The translations under genes and the position numbers were made by a program. A stretch of 58,006 nt of DNA, taken from assembly GCF_017427765.1 (NCBI RefSeq), contig NZ_JAFRSC010000017.1, positions 1 through 58,006 on the forward strand, written 5' to 3'. The notes under the pieces were generated by a model, which worked only from the letters and a program-made list of their open reading frames with translations, searched no databases and was not told the DNA's origin. The DNA comes from Methanobrevibacter sp. GTDB lineage: Archaea; Methanobacteriota; Methanobacteria; Methanobacteriales; Methanobacteriaceae. Shown in pieces: positions 21,457-30,105 of this stretch (its first letter is position 1; every line of letters starts with the position of its first letter).

Positions 21457-22737
21457 ATGAGCATGATTTATTCCACATTAACTTCACTAATCAACAGAAT
21501 TAGTGATGAATTCCACAAATCCTTTTTATTTACAACAATTTTTACCATTTTAGGATTTATTGAAAATCAATGGGTAAACAGTTTCTTTAAAAGTTTATAT
21601 CCCAGTGAGAACTTTTTAAGCTTTTTAAACAAAAATAATATCCTAAAGAATCATATTTTTAATCCGTTAATAGTGATTTTTCTCTTTTCAGCATTCCTTT
21701 TACTGTCATTGACCCGTCTTTCAATGAGTTTGACAATGACAATTCTTATCGGATTTGTTGGATTTTTTATAGGATGCGTAATTTTACCGAGATTTTTCCT
21801 AAACGGTGAAAATGATAAAATAATCAGGTTTGATGTTGATGACATTTACTCATTAGGGTTCTGTTTAATATTAATCAGTATTGTGTTTTTCTTCATAAGC
21901 ATTGCAACAGTAGGTGGAATTCCACTTTTAAAGCCATCAATCAGATATCTACTAAAACCAATCTTTACAATGCCCGTGTTTTTAATAATACCTGGAACAT
22001 GTCTGCTTGCAAGCGCATATCTCAAAGATTTTCAGGATGAAAAAATCACCCGTTCACAGGCAAGGTTCAGATTCATTTTTTTACTTGCAATCGACTGTGC
22101 ATTTTTATTACTTCTAGGCTATAGGACACCACTACTTGCAGCATTTCTCATCATAATTATCATAGGTTTCTATGGAAATATTGTTTCTCTATGGGAAGTT
22201 GTAATCGGTGCACTAATTGGTGTAGGTGCAATCATCGGAATTGGATATTTTCGTTCACTTGGTGAGTTAACAATAACATCATCAACAAATCCGATTTACA
22301 CACTACAGTCCCGGGCAGATTTTACACTCCACGTTCTTGACCTGCTTGACTTTATCGGAGGAAATTTCGGCCTGACACATGGTAAGCTACTTGCCAGCTC
22401 AATACCCGGAAGTGAATTGGGTCCAAGAATGATGGTTGGAAAACTAATCGCCTGGAGAACCGAAGTGACCATCACACCAAGCCTAATAGGACAGATGGTA
22501 GTTGATTTCGGTAAAATCGGCGTTTTTGTTGAAATGAGTATTTTGGGTTTCATATTAGGCATCGGATTTAAACTAATGAGGATTACCAAAGATTATTTTT
22601 ATATCGGAATTTACTCCCTAATATTAACATACACTGTTTTAGGCATTGAAACCGGAATTTTAGACATTCAGGTTTTATTATACTTTGCAATAGCCATTTT
22701 TATTTATTTGACAATCCTTGTAAAATCAAGGAATTAG
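21457..22737 (+). CDS. Oligosaccharide repeat-unit polymerase-like membrane protein
   Basis: A 426-residue multi-pass membrane protein with about ten to twelve hydrophobic segments. The later part has LLGYRTPLLAAFLII and a large loop between about residues 270 and 350 with charged and Gly/Pro residues, which is how Wzy/O-antigen polymerases look. These enzymes join repeat units of surface polysaccharides. I prefer ATG 21457; GTG 21448 is possible. It overlaps closely with the upstream anchored protein. The substrate is unknown. Confidence 0.65.
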   Translation: MSMIYSTLTSLINRISDEFHKSFLFTTIFTILGFIENQWVNSFFKSLYPSENFLSFLNKNNILKNHIFNPLIVIFLFSAFLLLSLTRLSMSLTMTILIGFVGFFIGCVILPRFFLNGENDKIIRFDVDDIYSLGFCLILISIVFFFISIATVGGIPLLKPSIRYLLKPIFTMPVFLIIPGTCLLASAYLKDFQDEKITRSQARFRFIFLLAIDCAFLLLLGYRTPLLAAFLIIIIIGFYGNIVSLWEVVIGALIGVGAIIGIGYFRSLGELTITSSTNPIYTLQSRADFTLHVLDLLDFIGGNFGLTHGKLLASSIPGSELGPRMMVGKLIAWRTEVTITPSLIGQMVVDFGKIGVFVEMSILGFILGIGFKLMRITKDYFYIGIYSLILTYTVLGIETGILDIQVLLYFAIAIFIYLTILVKSRN

Positions 22738-22756
22738 CTACTTTTTTTAACGTTGA

Positions 22757-22971
22757 GTATTACTGAAAGCCAAAAATAATACTAATTTGTATTACTTTAA
22801 TAACATTTATATATTGAAATCTATTTTAAATATAAATATCAAGGAACATATAGGATTTATTAACCATTAAACTTAATAAAACTCCCAAATAACTTGATAT
22901 TACTAAAAATAAACAAAAATAATACTTTAAAGTAATACTAAGTTTATAAATAAAAACTAAAAAAGTATTAC
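22757..22971 (+). promoter_or_regulatory. Proposed nickel-box array and promoters of cbiMNQO
   Basis: Half-sites: GTATTAC at 22757 and 22789, ATAATAC at 22776 and 22919, GTAATAC at 22932, GTATTAC at 22965 and a weaker ATATTAC at 22897. Two TATA boxes are likely: TTTATATA at 22806-22813 and TTTATAAAT at 22943-22951. The second is bracketed by GTAATAC and GTATTAC, the same arrangement as at the flp-like promoter. That a nickel-sensing regulator such as NikR binds here is inference from the genes controlled. Confidence 0.55.
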
Positions 22972-22995
22972 TTTTAGAGAAATGGAGGAATTTAA

Positions 22996-23631
22996 TTGCA
23001 TATACCTGACGGATTTATACCTATTTGGCAGTGCCTAATATACTATGTAATTTTAATAGTTGCATTGTATTTCTCTGTAAAATGGGCAAGATCCAACTTA
23101 AACGAAAAACGCATTCCTCTTTTAGCTGTGCTTGCTGCCGGTATCTTTGCAATCATGTCCATGAATATGCCAATTCCATTCGGTACTAGTGGACACATGG
23201 TTGGAGGAGCATTAGTAGCAATAGTATTCCTAGCCCCTGAAGCTGCTGTTTTAGTATTTACAGTCGTATTATTAATTCAGGCATTAATATTTGGGGACGG
23301 AGGAATTACCGCTCTTGGAGCAAATGTATTGAACATGGCTATTGTAGGAGGATTTGTAGGATTATACACCTTTAAAGCACTGCAAGGAACAATCGGAAAA
23401 TATCCTGCAGCAGGAATCGCAGCATGGTTAGCAACAGTCATAGCAGCATTGGCCTGTGCTATTGAAATGGCAATAGCAGGAACATTCCCAGTAAATGTTG
23501 GTATCCCTTCAATGGTATTATACCACTTCTTTATCGGAATAATCGAAGCAGTATTAACTGTAATTGTTCTTGTAGCATTAGACAAATTTAGACCAGACTT
23601 ACTAGCATGGAATAGTGAAGGAGATGCATAA
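22996..23631 (+). CDS. cbiM: Nickel/cobalt ECF transporter, substrate-binding membrane subunit CbiM
   Basis: The 211-residue protein begins MHIPDGFIP, in which the N-terminal amine and His2 form the metal site of CbiM/NikM, so the TTG start at 22996 is essential and well supported by GGAGGA at 22984. Six to seven membrane segments follow, with the conserved [16 protein letters not shown] loop. It captures Ni2+ or Co2+ and passes it inward with CbiN and CbiQO. Sequence alone does not tell Ni from Co; the shared upstream boxes with nickel genes favour nickel. Confidence 0.93.
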   Translation: MHIPDGFIPIWQCLIYYVILIVALYFSVKWARSNLNEKRIPLLAVLAAGIFAIMSMNMPIPFGTSGHMVGGALVAIVFLAPEAAVLVFTVVLLIQALIFGDGGITALGANVLNMAIVGGFVGLYTFKALQGTIGKYPAAGIAAWLATVIAALACAIEMAIAGTFPVNVGIPSMVLYHFFIGIIEAVLTVIVLVALDKFRPDLLAWNSEGDA

Positions 23632-23632
23632 T

Positions 23633-23938
23633 ATGGATAAAAAAGATACATATTTAATCGCAGTAGCAGTTGTCATTTGTATTGTAATTTGCTGTCTTTC
23701 ACCATATATTGCATCCGGTGATCCAGACGGTCTTGAAAAATCTGCAGAAGATTCTGGTCTTGCTGAAGATTTCTCAGTTGAAGAAATTAACGGAATTCCA
23801 GAGGCAATCTTCCCAGATTACGCATTTGCAAACGATCCTGATAACCAAGTATTGCAAATTGTGGCCCTGATAATTGGTGCCATAGTAACCTTGGGCGTGG
23901 GATATGGAATTGCGACAATCGTAAGAAGTAGAAATTAA
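23633..23938 (+). CDS. cbiN: ECF transporter accessory subunit CbiN
   Basis: A 101-residue protein with two membrane segments, one near the N terminus and one at the C terminus (IVALIIGAIVTLGVGYGIATIV), joined by an acidic external loop containing DPDGLEKSAEDSG. This is the CbiN pattern; CbiN helps load metal into CbiM. ATG 23633 is one base after the cbiM stop. A hairpin with a T run follows. Confidence 0.9.
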   Translation: MDKKDTYLIAVAVVICIVICCLSPYIASGDPDGLEKSAEDSGLAEDFSVEEINGIPEAIFPDYAFANDPDNQVLQIVALIIGAIVTLGVGYGIATIVRSRN

Positions 23939-23967
23939 ACTTTTTTAATTTCTACAACCCTTTTTTT
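23928..23967 (+). terminator. Hairpin plus T run after cbiN (possible attenuator)
   Basis: GTAGAAATT at 23928-23936 pairs perfectly with AATTTCTAC at 23947-23955, followed by T7 at 23961-23967. It starts inside the cbiN 3' end and lies before cbiQ, so it may partly uncouple cbiMN from cbiQO. A GTAATAT half-site-like sequence at 24009 lies just after it. Confidence 0.5.
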
Positions 23968-24049
23968 AAAAAGAAATTGAAATTAAATTAAAATTAAATG
24001 AGCAAAAAGTAATATAGTACTGTTTTTAATATTAAATTAGTGAATTCAC

Positions 24050-24880
24050 ATGGCTGACATAACACAGATAATGAGATTTGATGATTTGGCATCAAAAGAA
24101 AGCCCAATCCATAATCTGGAAGGGCGAATCAAATTAATTTCAACTTTATTAATCATAATTACATGTGTTGTATCAAAGGAACTTTTCATACCTATATTTT
24201 TAGAGATAATGTTACTTATTATCCTAAAAATAGCAAAATTATCATATATCGATTCATTTAAACGATTATTAATGTTGCTTCCATTTGGTGGAGCAATCAT
24301 TGTATTTCAACCATTCATACAACCTGGAAATGTAATTTGGAGTTACTCCTGGTTACACATTACTGATTTTGGTCTCAATTGGGCGATATTGCTGTTAATC
24401 CGATTGATTGTCTCATTGACTGCAATCATCATATACTCGTCCACTACTCCCCTGCAGGAAATGGCAAGCTCATTTAGAAAACTGAAAATGCCTAGAGATT
24501 TAGCTATGATTCTATCGATTATGGTGAGATTCCTATTTCTGTTTGTTGATGAACTTGCAGCAATCAGGAAAAGCCAAAAGTCAAGGAATTTCAATATTCA
24601 CTCCAAAAATGTGCCATATAAATGGGTTGTCAAACAAGTCGGTTATACTATTGGAATGATGTTTTTAAAAGCATATGAACAGGGAGAGAGAGTTCACAAA
24701 AGTATGGTGAGTCGTGGATTTTCAGATGCTTCAGAAATGTTTAACGAGAAAAAATCCCCTGAAAAAAGTGATTACATTTACTTAATCTCAATCATAATCA
24801 TTATAATAATTTTAGAAATAATCCTATTCAAATATTCAGGACAATTAGGCTACTTCGGCCAGAACTTTTCAATTAACTAG
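24050..24880 (+). CDS. cbiQ: ECF transporter transmembrane coupling subunit CbiQ
   Basis: A 276-residue membrane protein with four to five membrane segments and the two cytoplasmic coupling motifs typical of EcfT/Cbi[15 protein letters not shown] near residue 140 and [15 protein letters not shown] near residue 205 (Ala-Arg-Gly type). It connects CbiM to the ATPase CbiO. It lies 9 bases before cbiO and about 110 bases after cbiN. Confidence 0.92.
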   Translation: MADITQIMRFDDLASKESPIHNLEGRIKLISTLLIIITCVVSKELFIPIFLEIMLLIILKIAKLSYIDSFKRLLMLLPFGGAIIVFQPFIQPGNVIWSYSWLHITDFGLNWAILLLIRLIVSLTAIIIYSSTTPLQEMASSFRKLKMPRDLAMILSIMVRFLFLFVDELAAIRKSQKSRNFNIHSKNVPYKWVVKQVGYTIGMMFLKAYEQGERVHKSMVSRGFSDASEMFNEKKSPEKSDYIYLISIIIIIIILEIILFKYSGQLGYFGQNFSIN

Positions 24881-24888
24881 GTGGGAAA

Positions 24889-25728
24889 ATGACAGATATT
24901 CATTTAGAGACAAAAAATCTATCTTTCACATATCATGATGGAACAGAGGCTTTAAAAAATGTAAACATTCAGATTAAAAAAGGAGAAAAAATAGCTATTA
25001 TGGGCCCCAATGGTGCGGGCAAATCAACACTGTTTTCTCATTTTAACGGATTAAGCGAACCAACATCAGGCCATGTTGAAATTGATGGTGAAAAGATTAT
25101 TTTTGAGCGGGATGAACTTCTAAAAGTAAGACAGAAAGTAGGAATCGTATTCCAAGATCCAAACGACCAGTTATTTGCCCCTACCGTTAAAGAAGATGTT
25201 GCCTTCGGACCAATGAATTTAGGCTTAGATTACAGCGAAGTTGAAAGAAGAATTGCTGAATCATTGGAAATGGTGGGAATGAGTGGATTTGAAGATAAAA
25301 CCCCACATCATTTAAGCGGAGGCCAGCAAAAAAGAGTAGCTATTGCAGGCATTGTAGCAATGAGACCTGAAATAATGATTTTAGATGAACCTACAGCAGG
25401 TCTTGACCCCGAAGGTGTTGACAAAGTTTTAGATATTCTAAATAAACTTAATGAAGAAGGAATGAGTATTGTTATTTCATCCCACGATATTGAAATGGTA
25501 AACGAATTTGCCGATAAAATCTTTGTATTATATGATGGAGAAATAATCGCTCAAGGAGATAAACACCAAATATTTTCCGATAAGGAATTGTTAAAAAAAG
25601 CTCATCTAAAAGCACCAGTTACTACTGAAATACTTTATAAATTAAAAGAAAATGGATTAAATGTGGATACTGAAAAATTAAGTATTGAAGAGGCGGTTGA
25701 GGAAATATTGAAAGCAACAAAAAATTAA
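24889..25728 (+). CDS. cbiO: ECF transporter ATPase CbiO
   Basis: A 279-residue ABC ATPase with Walker [10 protein letters not shown] near residue 39, Q loop [10 protein letters not shown], signature [13 protein letters not shown] and Walker [16 protein letters not shown], followed by SSHD. It powers metal uptake through CbiMNQ. The ribosome binding site GGTGGG is directly after cbiQ. Its stop overlaps the convergent zinc-ribbon gene by four bases. Confidence 0.94.
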   Translation: MTDIHLETKNLSFTYHDGTEALKNVNIQIKKGEKIAIMGPNGAGKSTLFSHFNGLSEPTSGHVEIDGEKIIFERDELLKVRQKVGIVFQDPNDQLFAPTVKEDVAFGPMNLGLDYSEVERRIAESLEMVGMSGFEDKTPHHLSGGQQKRVAIAGIVAMRPEIMILDEPTAGLDPEGVDKVLDILNKLNEEGMSIVISSHDIEMVNEFADKIFVLYDGEIIAQGDKHQIFSDKELLKKAHLKAPVTTEILYKLKENGLNVDTEKLSIEEAVEEILKATKN

Positions 25729-25925
25729 TTTGAAGCTTTTCTTCTGTTTCTTATTCTATCTTTAAGTTTTACAATAAACTCAAACTCATCATCAAGTTCC
25801 GGAGAGTTGGCAAAACCACAATTAGGACAGTGAATACTGTTACAACCATGCTTACCGCAACTGGAACATCCTCGATTTTCTAGGGCAGTTTCGTCAAATT
25901 CAAAACCACACATACGACATTTCAT
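25725..25925 (-). CDS. Small zinc-ribbon protein downstream of feoA
   Basis: A 66-residue protein with CRMCGFEF at the start, CSSCGKHGC and CPNCGF in the middle, giving enough cysteines for two zinc or iron sites, and a basic C-terminal tail ([10 protein letters not shown]). I do not recognise a specific family. It follows feoA by about 50 bases, across a terminator-like hairpin, and could help ferrous iron uptake or be an unrelated regulator. Confidence 0.75.
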   Translation of the reverse strand: MKCRMCGFEFDETALENRGCSSCGKHGCNSIHCPNCGFANSPELDDEFEFIVKLKDRIRNRRKASN

Positions 25926-25969
25926 AATAACACCGCAAAAAAATTAGTTTAAAAAAAAATAATAAAAAC

Positions 25970-25991
25970 ATTGAAGTTATTCTACTTCAAT
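25970..25991 (-). terminator. Terminator of feoA
   Basis: ATTGAAGT at 25970-25977 pairs with ACTTCAAT at 25984-25991 around the feoA stop codon. On the minus strand a run of T residues broken by A follows. The short zinc-ribbon gene lies beyond it, so read-through is possible. Confidence 0.5.
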
Positions 25992-26204
25992 ATTTTTAGC
26001 TTCTTCTTTACGAAGACAAACATCATAACCTTTTACACTCATTTCAATAGGATCACCTAAAGTTGCAACTTTTTTAACTTTTATTTCTGCACCTTTAACA
26101 AATCCCATACCTAATAAGTGCCTTCTTAAATCCACATCCCCGGTTTCATGGTATTTTACCAAAGTTACTGTATCACCAGGTTTTACATCATTTAAGGTCT
26201 TCAT
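25977..26204 (-). CDS. feoA: Ferrous iron transport protein FeoA
   Basis: A 75-residue SH3-like FeoA protein: LNDVKPGDTVTLVKY at the start and RRHLLGMGFVKGAEIKVKK in the middle are typical. FeoA regulates FeoB on the cytoplasmic side. ATG 26204 has a GGGTGAT binding site seven bases upstream; an in-frame upstream extension would have no such site. It has its own promoter between two iron boxes. Confidence 0.92.
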   Translation of the reverse strand: MKTLNDVKPGDTVTLVKYHETGDVDLRRHLLGMGFVKGAEIKVKKVATLGDPIEMSVKGYDVCLRKEEAKNIEVE

Positions 26205-26230
26205 AATATCACCCATATAATAAAATAAAT

Positions 26231-26303
26231 TTTTAGGCATGCTAAAAATTATGTAATTAAAAATATGTTGTAAGTCATATATAAATATTTAGTCATGACT
26301 AAA
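26231..26303 (-). promoter_or_regulatory. feoA promoter: TATA box between two iron boxes
   Basis: On the minus strand the palindrome TTTAGTCATGACTAAA (26288-26303) lies just upstream of TTTATATA (26278-26285), and a second element, TTTTAGGCATGCTAAAA (around 26231-26247), lies near the expected start site. The layout resembles operators of DtxR/MDR1-type iron repressors; the regulator itself is inferred. Confidence 0.6.
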
Positions 26304-26317
26304 AAAATAATAAAAAA

Positions 26318-26342
26318 ATGAAGATTCATAATATATCTTCAT
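26318..26342 (-). terminator. Terminator of feoB
   Basis: ATGAAGAT (26318-26325) pairs with ATCTTCAT (26335-26342). Read on the minus strand the hairpin is followed by T7, just after the feoB stop at 26361. Confidence 0.65.
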
Positions 26343-26360
26343 TTTTGAATCGAAATTCAT

Positions 26361-28415
26361 CTATCCAAATCCTGCTAAAAGACCGACATTGTATACTAAG
26401 AAGGATACAATGTATGCAGTAACTAATGTGATTGCAGACATTACTAACGGCCATTTAAACCCATTGGTTTCCTGTTTAATTGCACCTATGGCTGCGAAAC
26501 ATGGTATGTATAATAATGTGAATACCATGAATGAGAATGAAGATAAAGGAGTGAATAAATCATGGACCATAGCATTTCTTCCAGCTTCATCATCCTCTTC
26601 AATACCTGCTAATGTACCGAATGTAGATACAACAACCTCTTTTGCAACTAAACCAGTAAGAATCGCAATACCTGCTTGCCACATACCAAATCCAAGAGGA
26701 GCAAATATCGGTGAAATAGCACTACCAATGATACCTAAAATACTTTCAGCTGATCCGTATTCGACACCGAATGGTAAGCTGCTTAAAATCCAAATAACAA
26801 TTGTTGCTCCAAGAATGATAGTTCCTGCTTTTCTAAGGAATCCTTTAGTTTTCTCCCAGGTATGTAATAAAACACCTTTTACAGATGGTATTTTATATGT
26901 TGGAAGTTCCATAACAAATGGAGCAGACATTCCTTTAAACATGGTTCTTTTAAGAATTGCAGCAACTATTAAAGCGACAATAATACCAATCACATACATT
27001 GCAGTTGTTACAATGGACTGTTGAGTGACAACAAACGGTCCGATTGCAAATACTGGAATTGCTGCGAAAAATACTGTAGTAAACATGGAATAAATTGGCA
27101 TTCTTGCTGTACATGACATGAAAGGTATAAGCATCATTGCAAGAATACGGTCAGATTCATTTTCCATGGTTCTTGTTGCCATAATTGCCGGTACACCACA
27201 TCCGAATCCTAAAATCATTGGAATGAATGCTTTACCGTGAAGACCAACAAGTTTATGCATTATTATGTCTAAAGTAAAAGCTGCTCTTGCCAAATATCCG
27301 CTGTCTTCTAAAATACTTAATAACAGGAACATAATAATAATTTGAGGCAAGAATACCAGTACACCACCTACACCACCTATAAGTCCATCACATACAAATG
27401 AAGCTAAAGTTGGATCAGCAATAGATGATGCCGCCCATTCTGTTAACATTTCAAACCCTATTTCAATTGCCTCACAAAATGGTCCTGAAATTGTGAATGT
27501 CAAATGGAACAATAGGAATATAACAATTAAAAATATAAATGGAGCTAAAAGCCTATTAGTTACAATTTTATCTATTTTATCAGTAGTAGTTTCCTTTTCA
27601 ACAGCAGGCCTCTTAACGGCTTCAGCCATTAGCCCACCAATAAATGCATATCTTGCATTTGCAATAACTTCTTCCGCACCTTCCTTATAAACATCATGAA
27701 GGTGTTTTGCTACTTTATCAACTTCAATCATAATCTTTGATCCATTACTGGATTTTTGAACTTTATCGATTACAATTGAGTCTTTTTCTAATAATTTTAC
27801 AGCAGTCCAAACTGATGGCACGTCCAATAAGTTATTATCCTTTTCAATTTCTGCTTGAATTTCAGCTAAATGACCTTTAATGTCATTTCCATAAGATAAT
27901 TTTTCACTGGTATCAATTGGATTTTTAGATACTTTCTCTACAGTTGTCAATAGCTCTTCAAAACCATCTTTGTTTTTCGCATTAACTTCAACAACCGGAA
28001 ATCCTAAAAGTTCACTCATCAACTTGATGTCAATGATATGGTCTTTTTTCTTTGCAAAATCATTCATGTTAAGAGCCATTACCAAATTGGCGCCAAGCTC
28101 CATCATCTGAACTGTTAAATATAAATTACGTTCTAAATTAGCAGCATCAACTACATTAATAATCACATCAGAATCATCATCTACAATGAAATCTCTTGAA
28201 ACGATTTCTTCCATAGAATGAGCACTTAATGCATAGTTACCCGGTAAGTCCACAACATCATATTCATAATCACCATGTTTGAAACTACCTTCTGCCCTTT
28301 CGACAGTTTTTCCAGGCCAGTTTCCTACATGTTGGCGCATACCGGTTAATTGATTGAATAAAGTAGTTTTCCCTACGTTAGGGTTTCCTGCTAATCCTAC
28401 AATTAATTTTGTCAT
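26361..28415 (-). CDS. feoB: Ferrous iron transporter FeoB
   Basis: A 684-residue membrane GTPase that imports Fe2+. The G domain carries [16 protein letters not shown] (G1), [11 protein letters not shown] (G3, DxxG) and [10 protein letters not shown] (G4, NxxD). After a helical linker of about 100 residues, two Gate motifs with cysteines ([15 protein letters not shown] and the later transmembrane hairpins) form the pore. The start is ATG 28415 with GGGAGA upstream; an in-frame TTG lies one codon earlier. It is separately transcribed from feoA, both from iron-box promoters. Confidence 0.96.
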   Translation of the reverse strand: MTKLIVGLAGNPNVGKTTLFNQLTGMRQHVGNWPGKTVERAEGSFKHGDYEYDVVDLPGNYALSAHSMEEIVSRDFIVDDDSDVIINVVDAANLERNLYLTVQMMELGANLVMALNMNDFAKKKDHIIDIKLMSELLGFPVVEVNAKNKDGFEELLTTVEKVSKNPIDTSEKLSYGNDIKGHLAEIQAEIEKDNNLLDVPSVWTAVKLLEKDSIVIDKVQKSSNGSKIMIEVDKVAKHLHDVYKEGAEEVIANARYAFIGGLMAEAVKRPAVEKETTTDKIDKIVTNRLLAPFIFLIVIFLLFHLTFTISGPFCEAIEIGFEMLTEWAASSIADPTLASFVCDGLIGGVGGVLVFLPQIIIMFLLLSILEDSGYLARAAFTLDIIMHKLVGLHGKAFIPMILGFGCGVPAIMATRTMENESDRILAMMLIPFMSCTARMPIYSMFTTVFFAAIPVFAIGPFVVTQQSIVTTAMYVIGIIVALIVAAILKRTMFKGMSAPFVMELPTYKIPSVKGVLLHTWEKTKGFLRKAGTIILGATIVIWILSSLPFGVEYGSAESILGIIGSAISPIFAPLGFGMWQAGIAILTGLVAKEVVVSTFGTLAGIEEDDEAGRNAMVHDLFTPLSSFSFMVFTLLYIPCFAAIGAIKQETNGFKWPLVMSAITLVTAYIVSFLVYNVGLLAGFG

Positions 28416-28514
28416 CAACCATTCTCCCGTTTTTAATTAACTTTAATAGACCATTTTAAAAAAAATGATCTTATACTAAAAAAATTTTTAGTTTAAGTAT
28501 AACAATAACAAAAA

Positions 28515-28580
28515 TTAGGTTAACCTAAACATGAATTTATTTAAGATTTTTATATTATATAAAGATTTAGGCATACCAAA
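28515..28580 (-). promoter_or_regulatory. feoB promoter: TATA box between two iron boxes
   Basis: The perfect palindrome TTAGGTTAACCTAA (28515-28528) lies near the predicted start site, TTTATATAA on the minus strand is at 28555-28563, and the imperfect TTTAGGCATACCAAA is at 28566-28580. TTAGGTTAACCTAA is close to the core of classical DtxR/IdeR operators. A plus-strand TTTATATAT at 28589-28597 would share the imperfect box divergently. Confidence 0.62.
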
Positions 28581-28657
28581 TAATAACCTTTATATATTAA
28601 AATATACTAACTGTTATATAACACACGTTATTTATTTATAAATATGTATGTTTAAAA

Positions 28658-28743
28658 TTTAGGCATGCCTAAAAAAATAGAAACCTTTATATACTATGAC
28701 AACCAACTTTAATACAAGTGACATATATTTAGGCACGCCTAAA
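28658..28743 (+). promoter_or_regulatory. Plus-strand promoter bracketed by iron boxes, not assigned to any ORF
   Basis: TTTAGGCATGCCTAAA (28658-28673) precedes TTTATATA (28686-28693) by 12 bases, and TTTAGGCACGCCTAAA (28728-28743) covers the region just after the predicted start near 28715. Nothing coding lies downstream on this strand, so this promoter seems to drive a non-coding RNA. Confidence 0.55.
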
Positions 28744-28933
28744 TATTTCACTTCAACAAAACATATTATTAGTCAATAATAATACAATCTCCAAAAACAA
28801 AACATATATATTAAATTAGCTTTTCACAATTTTCTAATTTAATATCGGAAAATTATCTGCCAAAAATTTTCCAAAAATACAAGTCGGGTGTTTATAACTC
28901 TCCAATAATAAACACCTAAAATCTATTTTTTTT
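28715..28933 (+). ncRNA. Candidate iron-regulated small RNA
   Basis: Downstream of the iron-box promoter are three perfect hairpins: TTAAATTAG (28811) with CTAATTTAA (28834), GGAAAATT (28847) with AATTTTCC (28865), and GGTGTTTAT (28887) with ATAAACACC (28908). The last is followed by T8 at 28926-28933. No reading frame of useful length starts after the predicted transcription start. The boundaries are predictions. It could regulate iron-using proteins, but the function is unknown; a remnant of a lost gene is the alternative. Confidence 0.45.
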
Positions 28934-29432
28934 AATATCCTTCGCCGTCGTAATTAGATGCGTCGTCGTAAATTTCTTCATCCCAATAATTATATTCAAT
29001 ATAATCATCAATTTGCTGATTTAATCCCCAGTGATGATTCTCGTAATAATTATACGGATCAAAGCCTGAACTTGTGCTGGTAAGGGTTACATATTTAGTT
29101 GCAGAAGCTGATTTATATTTGCTGTCACCCTTGAATTTGACTTTAACAGTATAGCTTCCCACATCATACTTTACGCGAATTCCTTTGCCGCTATATGATT
29201 TATATTCCCATTTGTAATTGCCCTGTGAGTCAGTAATAGTATAGTTGATTTTTCCGTTGCTTTTAATTTCTTTACCTTTACTGTCAACAAGTTTAATTAT
29301 AATTACACCTTTGTTGTTCATCCACTTATCTGTGGATATTTTAACATTCACACTTTCTTTTGCACAAACGGGACCTGAAAGCAATAATAAACAAATCCCC
29401 ACAATAGCTAAAATGATGATGATTCTTTTTTT
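28932..29432 (-). CDS. Secreted Ig-like domain protein
   Basis: A 166-residue protein with a signal peptide (KKRIIIILAIVGICLLLLSGPVCA) and one beta-sandwich domain of the type repeated in methanobacterial adhesins (KLVDSKGKEIKSNGKINYTI, then DVGSYTVKVKFKGDSKYKSA). The C-terminal 45 residues are acidic and Tyr-rich. I chose ATG 29432 because GAGGTGG precedes it. No anchor is visible, so it may be released or bind the wall. It is likely monocistronic. Confidence 0.75.
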   Translation of the reverse strand, partial: KKRIIIILAIVGICLLLLSGPVCAKESVNVKISTDKWMNNKGVIIIKLVDSKGKEIKSNGKINYTITDSQGNYKWEYKSYSGKGIRVKYDVGSYTVKVKFKGDSKYKSASATKYVTLTSTSSGFDPYNYYENHHWGLNQQIDDYIEYNYWDEEIYDDASNYDGEGY

Positions 29433-29510
29433 CATGATATTCCACCTCAGGTTATGTGTATAATATGTTACAACCAATATTTAAATATTAATTTTTATAA
29501 ATTGATTATT

Positions 29511-29972
29511 ATGATTGAATACGACGATATAATTAATGATTCACCATTTTTAGTCAACCATTTAATTACATTAAGTAAAACCCATGACTTTTTCATCAAC
29601 AAACACATCAAAAACAATACAGAAATCCTGCCAAGTCAATACTACATGCTTCTGTTTTTATACTATGAAATGGGAACCAACCAATCAGATATCGCAAAGG
29701 CTTGCCTAATGGATCGAAGTGGAGTTTCAAGAGCATTTAAGGACTTCGAAGAAAAAGGATTAATCACACGTGAGATTGATGAAAACAATAAACGCGCATA
29801 TAAAATCACATTGACAAAAAAAGGAATTGAAACATCCGAGTTTTTAATTGAAAAAGAAAAAGAATGGGACGATATGATTTGTGAGGAACTGGATATCTCC
29901 CGGAATGATTTACTCAAATTATTAACAAGAATTTCAATGAAATCACTTGAATTCAACAGAACCCAGTTTTAG
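29511..29972 (+). CDS. MarR-family transcription regulator
   Basis: A 153-residue winged-helix protein of MarR length. The helix-turn-helix is around residues 50-85 (MGTNQSDIAKACLMDRSGVSRAF), followed by the beta wing GLITREIDENNKRAYKITLT. ATG 29511 gives the normal N terminus; there is no clear ribosome binding site, so it may be leaderless. Its target is unknown; the divergent secreted protein and the downstream TctA-like gene are candidates. Confidence 0.88.
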   Translation: MIEYDDIINDSPFLVNHLITLSKTHDFFINKHIKNNTEILPSQYYMLLFLYYEMGTNQSDIAKACLMDRSGVSRAFKDFEEKGLITREIDENNKRAYKITLTKKGIETSEFLIEKEKEWDDMICEELDISRNDLLKLLTRISMKSLEFNRTQF

Positions 29973-30105
29973 ACGACCAACCACACCAAATCAATTTTTC
30001 ATAACCAAAACAATTTTTCGTACTTGCTTCAATTTTACTAAAACACCTAAATTTTATCTTATTGCTTCAACAAACTTTAAATTATAGTTTAAATAATTAA
30101 TAGCT

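Noticed and set aside
28696..28779. 27-codon plus-strand reading frame starting near the TATA box at 28686
   Set aside because: Its ATG is before the predicted transcription start and it lacks a ribosome binding site, so it would not be translated from this promoter.
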